From assembly GCA_900755095.1 (NCBI GenBank), contig CAAEFE010000040.1:15910-79909 (forward strand): DNA of 64,000 nucleotides. The letters run 5' to 3'. Under the pieces are notes generated by a model, which worked only from the letters and a program-made list of their open reading frames with translations, was not told where the DNA came from and did no database searches. The position numbers were made by a program, and so were the translations under genes. The DNA is from an uncultured Bacteroides sp. GTDB taxonomy: Bacteria > Bacteroidota > Bacteroidia > Bacteroidales > Bacteroidaceae. Shown here piece after piece: positions 38,222-46,680 of this stretch (its first letter is position 1; every line of letters starts with the position of its first letter).

Positions 38222-39163
38222 ATGGAAAAAGAATACGCTATAGGAATTGACCTTGGCGGAACTTCTGTAAAATACGCCCTAATTGATAATGAAGGCGTAT
38301 TTTACTTTCAAGGGAAGTTACCGTCGAAAGCCGATGTATCAGCAGAAGCTGTCATCGGACAGTTGGTTACTGCTATCAATGAAGTGAAAGCCTTTGCACA
38401 GGAACAAGGCTACAAAATCAATGGTATAGGAATCGGTACACCGGGCATCGTAGATTCTACAAACCGCATAGTTCTGGGAGGTGCGGAAAACATCAACGGT
38501 TGGGAAAACATACATCTGGCGGACCGCATTGAAAAGGAAACCGGATTCCCGGCTTTATTAGGAAATGATGCCAATCTGATGGGATTAGGAGAAACAATGT
38601 ATGGAGCCGGACAGGGAGCCACTCATGTTGTTTTCCTAACAGTAGGAACAGGCATTGGCGGTGCAGTAGTCATCGATGGCAAATTGTTCAACGGTTATGC
38701 CAACCGGGGGACAGAACTGGGGCACGTGCCTCTCATTGCCAATGGCGAACCTTGTGCCTGTGGTTCCGTCGGCTGTCTGGAACATTATGCTTCCACTTCC
38801 GCCTTGGTACACCGTTTCAGTCAACGGATAATAGACGCAGGTATCTCCTACCCGAATGAGGAGATTAATGGAGAACTGATCGTCCGCCTTTACAAACAAG
38901 GAGATAAGATTGCACAACTATCGCTGGAAGAACACTGTGATTTTCTGGGACATGGAATTGCAGGATTCATTAATATCTTCAGCCCTCAAAAGATTGTGAT
39001 CGGTGGAGGACTTTCCGAAGCCGGAGACTTTTATATTCAGAAAGTAAGCGAAAAAGCCCGCAGTTACGCCATCCCCGACTGTGCCGTGAATACTCAAATC
39101 ATAGCTGCCGCTCTTGGAAACAAGGCCGGAAGTATTGGAGCCGCTTCACTCTTTTTCAAATGA
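38222..39163 (+). CDS. ROK-family sugar kinase
   Basis: A 313-residue cytoplasmic kinase. ATP-binding motif GIDLGGTSVKYALIDNEG is at the N-terminus; GIGTPGIVDS and the sugar-site NDANLMGLGE follow; GTGIGGAVVIDGKLFNG and the zinc-binding ROK signature HVPLIANGEPCACGSVGCLEHYAS come at about residues 140-185. It would phosphorylate the hexose or N-acetylglucosamine released by the locus. It corresponds to BT4654. A long inverted repeat separates it from the transporter gene. Confidence 0.93.
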   Translation: MEKEYAIGIDLGGTSVKYALIDNEGVFYFQGKLPSKADVSAEAVIGQLVTAINEVKAFAQEQGYKINGIGIGTPGIVDSTNRIVLGGAENINGWENIHLADRIEKETGFPALLGNDANLMGLGETMYGAGQGATHVVFLTVGTGIGGAVVIDGKLFNGYANRGTELGHVPLIANGEPCACGSVGCLEHYASTSALVHRFSQRIIDAGISYPNEEINGELIVRLYKQGDKIAQLSLEEHCDFLGHGIAGFINIFSPQKIVIGGGLSEAGDFYIQKVSEKARSYAIPDCAVNTQIIAAALGNKAGSIGAASLFFK

Positions 39164-39172
39164 AAACAAAAA

Positions 39173-39300
39173 TAAATGATAGTTGATAGCTGATAAATGA
39201 TAGTTAGTAAATGAAAGTTATCCCAACATACAAATACTCAATCATCAATTAATTATCAACTTCCATCTATCAGTTATCATTTATCAACTATCAACTATTT
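39173..39300. repeat. Inverted repeat between kinase and transporter genes
   Basis: GATAGTTGATAGCTGATAAA (39179-39198) is complementary, with few mismatches, to TTATCAACTATCAACTATTT-type sequence in 39253-39300; the arms are about 48 bases each around a 32-base centre. The arms are built from short GATAGTTGATA-like words. The right arm ends 6 bases before the MFS start codon, so the structure could affect translation of the transporter. Confidence 0.6.
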
Positions 39301-39306
39301 AAGATT

Positions 39307-40575
39307 ATGAGAAAAAATTTAGGGATGCTGGCGCTGATTATGGCGTTCTGGTTTACCATCTCGTTTATCACCAATATTCTAGGCCCACTCATTCCGGATA
39401 TTATCCACAACTTCAATCTAAGTGACCTGGCAATGGCGGGATTTATCCCGACTTCTTTCTTCCTGGCCTATGCCATCATGTCTATCCCTGCCGGATTGCT
39501 CATCGACCGTTTCGGTGAAAAGCCGATATTATTCGGTGGATTTCTGATGCCGTTTATCGGCACCATCCTATTTGCCTGCATGCACACGTATCCGATGTTA
39601 TTGGCTTCTTCTTTCATCATCGGACTGGGAATGGCCATGTTACAAACGGTATTGAATCCACTCCAACGTACCGTAGGAGGAGAAGAAAACTATGCATTTA
39701 TCGCCGAACTGGCACAGTTCATGTTTGGCATTGCTTCTTTCCTAAGTCCTCTGGTATATACTTATCTGATTCGTGAACTTGATCCGGCAACATATACAGC
39801 AGGTAAGAGTTTCTTTATCGACCTGTTGGCCGATGTCACTCCACGGGAAATGCCGTGGGTATCTCTTTATTGGGTATTTACAATCCTGCTATTGGTCATG
39901 CTGATAGCTGTCGGTGTATCCCGTTTTCCCAAGATCGAGTTGAAAGAAGACGAGAAAAGCGGGTCTAAAGATTCATATCTGGCTTTATTCAAACAGAAAT
40001 ATGTATGGCTGTTTTTCCTGGGAATTTTCTGCTATGTAAGTACGGAACAGGGAACTTCAATCTTCATGAGTACCTTCTTGGAACAATATCATGGAGTTAA
40101 CCCACAAACAGACGGTGCACAGGCCGTAAGCTATTTCTGGGGATTGATGACAGCCGGTTGTCTGGTAGGTATGATTCTGCTCAAGTTAATTGACAGTAAA
40201 CGATTGTTGCAAATTTCCGGAATTCTGACGATCATCCTATTATTATCGGCATTATTCGGAAGTAAGGAAGTATCCATGCTTGCTTTCCCTGCTGTTGGAT
40301 TCAGCATCTCCATGATGTATTCCATCGTATTCTCATTGGCGCTGAACTCTGCGTCACAGCACCACGGTTCATTCGCAGGTATACTATGCTCGGCAATTGT
40401 AGGTGGTGCCGGTGGTCCGATGATTGTAAGTACACTGGCAGATGCAACATCACTCCGTACGGGTATGCTCTTTATCCTTGTTTTTGTAGGATATATCACC
40501 TTTATCGGTTTCTGGGCATGTCCACTGATTAATAACAAGACTGTTCGTCTGAAAGATTTGTTCAAACAACGCTGA
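39307..40575 (+). CDS. MFS sugar transporter
   Basis: A 422-residue major facilitator with 12 predicted helices (first: LIMAFWFTISFITNILGPLIPDI). The loop between helices 2 and 3 has the MFS motif IDRFGEKPILFGG. It is probably in the inner membrane and moves the monosaccharide products of heparan sulfate breakdown to the cytoplasm, where the ROK kinase acts. It lies between the kinase and the PL15 lyase (BT4653-like). Substrate assignment is contextual. Confidence 0.9.
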   Translation: MRKNLGMLALIMAFWFTISFITNILGPLIPDIIHNFNLSDLAMAGFIPTSFFLAYAIMSIPAGLLIDRFGEKPILFGGFLMPFIGTILFACMHTYPMLLASSFIIGLGMAMLQTVLNPLQRTVGGEENYAFIAELAQFMFGIASFLSPLVYTYLIRELDPATYTAGKSFFIDLLADVTPREMPWVSLYWVFTILLLVMLIAVGVSRFPKIELKEDEKSGSKDSYLALFKQKYVWLFFLGIFCYVSTEQGTSIFMSTFLEQYHGVNPQTDGAQAVSYFWGLMTAGCLVGMILLKLIDSKRLLQISGILTIILLLSALFGSKEVSMLAFPAVGFSISMMYSIVFSLALNSASQHHGSFAGILCSAIVGGAGGPMIVSTLADATSLRTGMLFILVFVGYITFIGFWACPLINNKTVRLKDLFKQR

Positions 40576-40609
40576 ATAACAAAGCGATGAATAATAAAAG
40601 CAAAGTTAT

Positions 40610-43231
40610 ATGATGAAACAACGAATATCTATTTTTCTCTTGTTCACCCTTCTGCTATTCGCCAATGGATATGCACAAAAAGGAATCATGCGTCTGACTC
40701 AACAGACCTTGATGCATGAAGTCCGCGAAACGCCTTCGCCTCTGGACGGACAGCATATTACTGTCAATCCCCCACGTTTTATGTGGCCGGATAAGTTCCC
40801 GCACCTCGGTGCTGTATTGGACGGAGTTGAAGAAGAGGACTACAAACCCGAAGTAACCTACCGCATCCGTATTGCACGCGACCCCGAATTTAAATCGGAA
40901 GTGATTACCGCCGAAAGAAAATGGGCATTTTTCAACCCATTCAAACTCTTTGAAAAAGGGAAATGGTATTGGCAACATGCCTACGTTAACAAAGAAGGAA
41001 AAGAAGAATGGTCACCTGTTTATCATTTTTATATAGACGAACACATACGTACATTCAACCCTCCTTCTCTACAGGAAGTATTAACCAAATTGCCCAAGAC
41101 TCATCCCCGCATCTTGCTTGATGCCGAAGATTGGGATAATATCATCGAACGGAATAAAAACAATCCGGAGGCACAGGCTTATATCCGAAAAGCCGATAAA
41201 TGCCTGAACCACCCGCTGAAACATCTGGAAGAAGAAATTGATACAACCCAGGTTGTCAAGTTGACAAATATTGTTCAATATCGTTCTGCCCTGATTCGGG
41301 AAAGTCGTAAGATTGTAGACCGTGAAGAAGCAAATATCGAAGCCATGGTACGCGCTTACCTGCTAACGAAAGATGAGGTATACTACAAAGAAGGCATTAA
41401 GCGTCTTTCCGAAATTCTTTCCTGGAAAAAAAGTAAGTACTTTGCTGGAGATTTCAATCGTTCTACTATTCTGTCCATGAGCACTTCAGCGTATGATGCA
41501 TGGTACAATCTGTTGACTCCGAATGAGAGAAAACTACTCCTAAGAACGATTCGTGACAATGGAAAGAAGTTCTATCATGAATATGTCAATCACTTGGAAA
41601 ACCGCATTGCTGATAATCATGTCTGGCAAATGACTTTCCGTATCTTGAATATGGCCGCATTTGCTACGTATGGCGAACTCCCGATGGCTTCCACCTGGGT
41701 GGATTATTGCTACAATGAATGGGTATCCCGTCTGCCGGGCCTCAACGCGGATGGAGGATGGCACAATGGTGATTCTTATTTCCAGGTCAATCTCCGCACA
41801 TTGATTGAAGTTCCCGCTTTCTACTCCCGTATCAGCGGATTCGATTTCTTCGCTGATCCGTGGTATAACAACAATGCATTTTACGTCATCTACCAGCAGC
41901 CTCCATTCTCAAAATCAGCCGGACAAGGCAATTCACATGAAAGCAAAATGAAGCCGAACGGTACACGAGTAGGTTATGCGGATGCCTTGGCACGTGAATG
42001 TAATAATCCGTGGGCGGCTGCTTATGTACGTACCATTCTGCAAAAGGAACCGGATATCATGGAAAAAACTTTCCTCGGAAAATCTGGAGACTTGACCTGG
42101 TATCGTTGTACAACCAAAAAAGCTCTCCCCAAAGAAGGACATACTCTTGCCGAACTACCCATGGCGAAAGTATTCAATGAAACGGGAATCGGTACGATGA
42201 ATACCTCTTTGGGAGATATAGATAAGAATGCCATGTTATCGTTCCGCTCCAGTTCTTATGGTTCCACTTCCCATGCACTGGCCAATCAGAATGCTTTTAA
42301 TACATTCTATGGAGGTAAAGCCATTTTTTACAGCAGCGGACATCGTACAGGTTTTACGGACGATCATTGTATGTATTCTTACCGTAACACCCGTGCACAC
42401 AACAGCATTTTGGTAAATGGAATGACTCAAAAGATTGGAACGGAAGGATATGGCTGGATTCCGCGTTGGTATGAAGGAGAAAAAATCGCTTATATGGTAG
42501 GAGATGCTTCCAATGCTTATGGTAAAGTGACTTCTCCCCTATGGCTGAAACGTGGAGAACTATCCGGTACGCAATATACGCCTGAAAAAGGATGGGATGA
42601 GAACAAACTGAATATGTTCCGCCGTCATATCATCCAACTGGGAAGTACCGGAGTTTTCGTGATTTATGATGAACTGGAAGGAAAGGAGGCTGTTACATGG
42701 GGGTACCTTTTACATACTGTAGAATTACCAATGGAAATACAGGAACTGACCGATGAGGTGAAAGTAACCGGAAGGAATAAAGCTGGCGGTATCTCTGTTG
42801 CCCATCTTTTCAGTTCGGCAAAAACGGAACAGGCAATGGTAGATACTTTCTTCTGTGCTCCGACCAACTGGAAAAATGTGACGAATGCACAAGGAAAAGC
42901 AGTGAAATATCCTAATCACTGGCATTTCTCTTCTACAACTGTTCCTTGCAAAACCGCCCGTTTCCTGACTGTGATGGATACACATGGAGACAACCGTCCG
43001 GATATGCAGGTAGTTCGCAAAGGCAATATCATTCAAGTAGGTGACTGGACTATCACTTGCAACCTTACGGAAAAAGGAAAAGCTGCTATCCACGTTAGTA
43101 ATAAAGTGGAGAAAGTTTACTTAAACTACGATGCCGGTAAAAAGGAAGGTGCAACGACGGTAACAGATCAGGTAAAAGGGAAACAGGTTAATAAAGTCCT
43201 GACAGACTATTTACCGGATTTTGAGATTTAA
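40610..43231 (+). CDS. PL15 heparin/heparan sulfate lyase, periplasmic
   Basis: An 873-residue lyase with a Sec signal (ending NGYAQK). The N-terminal DUF4962-type beta domain (PSPLDGQHITVNPPRFMWPD) precedes an alpha/alpha toroid (about 150-450; NHLENRIADNHVWQMTFRIL with Asn/His and DGGWHNGDSYFQV) and a beta-sandwich with NTRAHNSILVNG. It corresponds to BT4652, the PL15 enzyme of the heparin locus (recollection), which works exolytically on oligosaccharides. It starts 34 bases after the MFS gene and is followed by a strong terminator, marking the locus end. Confidence 0.93.
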   Translation: MMKQRISIFLLFTLLLFANGYAQKGIMRLTQQTLMHEVRETPSPLDGQHITVNPPRFMWPDKFPHLGAVLDGVEEEDYKPEVTYRIRIARDPEFKSEVITAERKWAFFNPFKLFEKGKWYWQHAYVNKEGKEEWSPVYHFYIDEHIRTFNPPSLQEVLTKLPKTHPRILLDAEDWDNIIERNKNNPEAQAYIRKADKCLNHPLKHLEEEIDTTQVVKLTNIVQYRSALIRESRKIVDREEANIEAMVRAYLLTKDEVYYKEGIKRLSEILSWKKSKYFAGDFNRSTILSMSTSAYDAWYNLLTPNERKLLLRTIRDNGKKFYHEYVNHLENRIADNHVWQMTFRILNMAAFATYGELPMASTWVDYCYNEWVSRLPGLNADGGWHNGDSYFQVNLRTLIEVPAFYSRISGFDFFADPWYNNNAFYVIYQQPPFSKSAGQGNSHESKMKPNGTRVGYADALARECNNPWAAAYVRTILQKEPDIMEKTFLGKSGDLTWYRCTTKKALPKEGHTLAELPMAKVFNETGIGTMNTSLGDIDKNAMLSFRSSSYGSTSHALANQNAFNTFYGGKAIFYSSGHRTGFTDDHCMYSYRNTRAHNSILVNGMTQKIGTEGYGWIPRWYEGEKIAYMVGDASNAYGKVTSPLWLKRGELSGTQYTPEKGWDENKLNMFRRHIIQLGSTGVFVIYDELEGKEAVTWGYLLHTVELPMEIQELTDEVKVTGRNKAGGISVAHLFSSAKTEQAMVDTFFCAPTNWKNVTNAQGKAVKYPNHWHFSSTTVPCKTARFLTVMDTHGDNRPDMQVVRKGNIIQVGDWTITCNLTEKGKAAIHVSNKVEKVYLNYDAGKKEGATTVTDQVKGKQVNKVLTDYLPDFEI

Positions 43232-43251
43232 TCTCTCCCCCCCAAAAACTG

Positions 43252-43297
43252 TCCCGTTATTCAATCTTCTATAAATTGAATAGCGGGATATTTTTTA
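43252..43297 (+). terminator. Rho-independent terminator ending the heparin locus
   Basis: TCCCGTTATTCAAT (43252-43265) pairs with ATTGAATAGCGGGA (43275-43288) with one mismatch, followed by a run of T (43291-43296). It starts 20 bases after the PL15 stop codon. Confidence 0.88.
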
Positions 43298-43396
43298 TAG
43301 AGAATAAAAGATAAAGAACAGAGTATAAAGTACATGATCCTATGAATTGCAACCAAGAAGAGTTCTCTCTACAAACATATACTCCTTTAAAAACGT

Positions 43397-43404
43397 TATA
43401 TTTG
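43397..43404 (+). promoter_or_regulatory. -7 element before endonuclease IV (TATATTTG)
   Basis: TATATTTG matches TAnnTTTG and lies 27 bases before the ATG at 43432. Confidence 0.6.
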
Positions 43405-43431
43405 CAGAGTAAAATAAATTAAGAAAGAACA

Positions 43432-44265
43432 ATGAAATATATCGGAGCACACGTTAGCGCCTCTGGTGGCGTAGAGTTCGCACCCATTAATGCGCATGAA
43501 ATAGGAGCAAATGCTTTTGCGTTATTCACCAAGAATCAACGTCAATGGGTAAGTAAACCGCTAACAGAAGAAAGTATCAGTCTCTTCAAAGAGAATTGTG
43601 AGAAATATGGTTTCCAACCGGAATATATCCTGCCACATGACAGTTATCTTATCAATCTGGGACATCCGGAGGAAGAGGGACTTCAAAAAAGCCGTGCCGC
43701 TTTTCTGGATGAAATGCAACGTTGCGAACAGCTTGGATTGAAACTTTTAAATTTCCACCCCGGTAGCTCTCTCAATAAAGTATCAACAGAAGATTGTCTG
43801 TCACTTATCGCAGAAAGCATTAATCTCGCTTTAGAGAAAACAAAAGGTGTAACAGCCGTTATTGAAAACACTGCCGGACAAGGCAGTAATTTAGGAAGCG
43901 AATTCTGGCAGTTGAAATATATCATTGATCGGGTAAACGACAAGAACCGGGTAGGTGTTTGTCTCGATACCTGCCATACTTATACCGCAGGTTACGATAT
44001 TGTCAATGAATACGATAAAGTATTTGATGAATTTGACAAGGAAGTGGGATTCAATTATCTTCGTGGTATGCACTTGAATGATTCAAAAAAAGCACTAGGC
44101 ACCCATGTAGACCGCCACGACAGCATTGGTGAAGGATTGATTGGCAAAGCTTTTTTTGAAAGATTGATGCAAGATTCCAGATTTGATAATATACCGTTAA
44201 TACTCGAAACTCCGGATGAAAGTAAATGGAAAGAAGAAATTGCATGGCTAAGAAGCATGGAATAG
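43432..44265 (+). CDS. nfo: Endonuclease IV (AP endonuclease)
   Basis: A 277-residue zinc-dependent apurinic/apyrimidinic endonuclease of base-excision repair. The family pattern is complete: [15 protein letters not shown] at the start, [70 protein letters not shown] and ILETPDE, which together supply the three-zinc ligands. Length matches bacterial Nfo. It has its own promoter and is unrelated to the preceding lyase genes. Confidence 0.97.
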   Translation: MKYIGAHVSASGGVEFAPINAHEIGANAFALFTKNQRQWVSKPLTEESISLFKENCEKYGFQPEYILPHDSYLINLGHPEEEGLQKSRAAFLDEMQRCEQLGLKLLNFHPGSSLNKVSTEDCLSLIAESINLALEKTKGVTAVIENTAGQGSNLGSEFWQLKYIIDRVNDKNRVGVCLDTCHTYTAGYDIVNEYDKVFDEFDKEVGFNYLRGMHLNDSKKALGTHVDRHDSIGEGLIGKAFFERLMQDSRFDNIPLILETPDESKWKEEIAWLRSME

Positions 44266-44333
44266 TCATGGTATTGCCAACAAATTAATTAGAGGCGACC
44301 CATTAACGGAATTAATTCATTATTGCACTGTTT

Positions 44334-44964
44334 TAAATTAAATACTACATAGTGAAAAAACATCTATCATAAGTATCATTCATTTTAATAATCATTTTAT
44401 TATCAAAAGAATAAGTATGATAGATAGCTGTTTGAAAAGGTATCTATCATGCTTTTACCAGCAAAAACAGGTTATCTATCATCAACAAAATAGCCGAATA
44501 AAGGCCCTATATGCATAAGATAGCTTGTTTTTATTGCAATGAACCTGTATAAATCCGATGATCGTGGCTTGATAATCCAACTTTAACGGTGATAAGTTTA
44601 TAGCCCACGTATGCAGGCTGTACAGCCCACGCTTGTAAACCATACAGCCTACAGATGCGGGCTGTACAGCCTGCATACGTGGGCTATAGAAACATTACCG
44701 CTCCCAATAGATTATTAAGAATACAGGTTGTCATCCTATAAAACGTGCATTCTTATGCCTTTAAATGGGTAATCTCACCTAATACTACACTAAAATAGAC
44801 AAAGTATAGGCATGATAGATAGCTGTTTTTTGCAATAAAACTATGATAGATGCCTTTTTTAAAAGGTATCTATCATAGTTATTCTTCTGATAATGAAATG
44901 ATTATTAAAATGAATGATACTTATGATAGATATTTTTTCACCATGTAGCATTTAATTCAAATCC
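44334..44964. repeat. 630-bp imperfect palindromic element with direct-repeat flanks
   Basis: The outer arms 44335-44425 and 44868-44958 are inverted copies, matching at about 84 of 91 positions by eye. The word ATCTATCAT or its complement occurs eight times (44362, 44417, 44442, 44474, 44812, 44843, 44868, 44923) in exactly mirrored order. Between them lie further mirrored words (GCATAAGA, ACCTGTAT) and the perfect 30-base stem at 44599-44688, so the whole unit is symmetric about base 44646. The 9-base word GCACTGTTT flanks it on both sides in direct orientation (44325-44333, 44965-44973), as a target-site duplication would. It encodes no protein. A nonautonomous transposon-like element or a large structured RNA locus is possible. 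Confidence 0.75.
44599..44688. repeat. Perfect 30-base stem with 30-base loop (22-base subrepeats)
   Basis: Bases 44599-44628 are the exact reverse complement of 44659-44688. Read along one strand, the area also contains three successive 22-base units beginning TACAGCC (44621, 44643, 44665). It forms the centre of the larger palindromic element. Confidence 0.9.
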
Positions 44965-45018
44965 GCACTGTTTCATTCATTTCCGTACCGTTATGAATTT
45001 ATTCTGCCAACCATATGC

Positions 45019-46590
45019 TTAATAAATATTCGCCATACTGACTAAAGGTTCATACAGTTTCTCTATATCCTGCGAATCCATCTCTATTTGCACCTGATCG
45101 CCGGGCATTAATGTCTGCCCCTTAGGAGGTAGATTCTTCCGGTCGCGATGCACATTAATTATTACACAACGCTCCGGTAAACGAAGTTCATCTACTATTT
45201 TCCCGTCTAAATAAGAGCCGCTCATAATTTCTACAGACAATGTGTAACGCGGTTCTTCCTTAAATGCAGGCGAATGAATCATATCGTCATACAAAATAAC
45301 ATTGAACGGTTTGATTTGAAGCATTTCCGTAAAATAATAAGTTAATCCTCCTACAACAATAGAAGGATAAAAGACTTCCAAATGCCCCGTAATCTCGGTT
45401 ATTAGTACAATAGCTGTCAAAGGGGTACGGATTACTGCTACAAGGAATGCAGACATACAAATCAACATGATATAACTAATATTCTCATAAGCAATAACAC
45501 CCTGTTGAACCATAATTAATCCCACGATTTGTCCAAGAAGTCCTCCCGTCACCAGCGTCGGAATAAAACTTCCTCCCGGTAAACCTGAAGAAAAAGAAAA
45601 AGCGCTAAAAACAAAATGCAACAGCATCATGCCGACAATCCAGAGAATATGCGTGTCCGGATGCATAGCTTGTGATAACAAGAACTGCTCCCCTCCTCCG
45701 GTCAGATTAAACTCGGCCATAGAAATCAGAAAAGCTATAAAAAGCAAATACAACATCTTCACGTATTCCGGATGCTTAATAGCAGGGTAAATACGTTTCA
45801 CCTGAAGAGTGGTGACAGAAAAGAACTTTCCAAAAACAGAAACCACTGCTGCCAACAAAAGAAACAATTTCACTTGTCCCCAGAAAGTCATTCCCGGTAC
45901 AATAGCATCAATATGAAAATAAGGATTGATCGGGAAAATCCAACTGGCAACTCCACCTGCCACTACTCCTGCCAAAAGAGTGGTAATAGCTGTTTTAGGT
46001 GCATCGAACCGCTCAATAGATTCGATCACCAACAATGATGAAGCCAATGGGGCAGCAAAAGCAGCCGCTAACCCGGCACCGGCGCCGGCAGACAATAGTT
46101 GTTTCCGTTCACCGCTAAGCACCCTCCCCCATTTGGATACCAAATATCCAATATACGAACCTATTTGTACGGAGGGACCTTCACGCCCCAAAGACAACCC
46201 GGTACTTAATGCAAGTATTCCACCTACAAACTTTGCCACCAATTCCAGAAAAGGATGTTTATAATCAACCCTGCCGTTGATAACTCCACGTGTTTGCGGA
46301 ATACCCCCACCGGTAATAAGCGGCATTTTCTTTACCAACCAGGATACGAATACCAGTATTCCCCACATCAAAAGAAAAAGAGGTATGTACCAATACCATT
46401 TGGGATGAGAATCAAAGAAATCGTGACGGAGATTAAAGAAAAACTGTAATAGGTAATGATAAGGCACAGCCACAAGTCCTGTCAGTAATCCTACGAAGAT
46501 ACTGACAAAGTACAGTCGGGCATCAATCAACTTCAGTTTAAAAATGCGCCAACGACCTTTATCTTTTATCTTTTTTATCAGTCGAAACAT
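45019..46590 (-). CDS. ClC chloride channel/antiporter with C-terminal RCK domain
   Basis: A 523-residue ClC-family membrane protein. Anion-site motifs are GGGIPQTRG, GLSLGREGPSVQIGSYIG (with the gating Glu) and FSSGLPGGSFIPTL. A TrkA_C/RCK-type domain follows the channel (about residues 440-515; ELRLPERCVIINVHRDRK ... PGDQVQIEMDS), which is a common fusion in bacteria and may sense a ligand. The first ~20 residues are basic and cytoplasmic. It is a single gene; the upstream region contains no operon partner. Confidence 0.93.
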   Translation of the reverse strand: MFRLIKKIKDKGRWRIFKLKLIDARLYFVSIFVGLLTGLVAVPYHYLLQFFFNLRHDFFDSHPKWYWYIPLFLLMWGILVFVSWLVKKMPLITGGGIPQTRGVINGRVDYKHPFLELVAKFVGGILALSTGLSLGREGPSVQIGSYIGYLVSKWGRVLSGERKQLLSAGAGAGLAAAFAAPLASSLLVIESIERFDAPKTAITTLLAGVVAGGVASWIFPINPYFHIDAIVPGMTFWGQVKLFLLLAAVVSVFGKFFSVTTLQVKRIYPAIKHPEYVKMLYLLFIAFLISMAEFNLTGGGEQFLLSQAMHPDTHILWIVGMMLLHFVFSAFSFSSGLPGGSFIPTLVTGGLLGQIVGLIMVQQGVIAYENISYIMLICMSAFLVAVIRTPLTAIVLITEITGHLEVFYPSIVVGGLTYYFTEMLQIKPFNVILYDDMIHSPAFKEEPRYTLSVEIMSGSYLDGKIVDELRLPERCVIINVHRDRKNLPPKGQTLMPGDQVQIEMDSQDIEKLYEPLVSMANIY

Positions 46591-46680
46591 TCAGCCAGCC
46601 TTACATTGTTTTTATACGTAGGACATACAACAATCAAAACCCTGCTGTGGTTTTCAAACTTATGAAGATTTAATTTCTAC

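Larger units (their letters stand above)
44266..45018. other. Noncoding region between nfo and ClC gene
   Basis: 753 bases between converging 3' ends. Most of it is taken up by the palindromic repeat element at 44334-44964; I see no credible gene in the remainder. Short ORFs inside have no signal, no start context and lie across the hairpins. Confidence 0.8.

Noticed and set aside
44482..44676. A 64-residue frame on the minus strand inside the palindromic element
   Set aside because: It crosses the perfect 30-base stem, has no ribosome-binding context and no domain, so it is not credible as a gene.
44599..44688. CRISPR-like array (22-base units)
   Set aside because: Only three units without constant-length spacers, no cas genes nearby, and the whole stretch is better explained as a palindrome.
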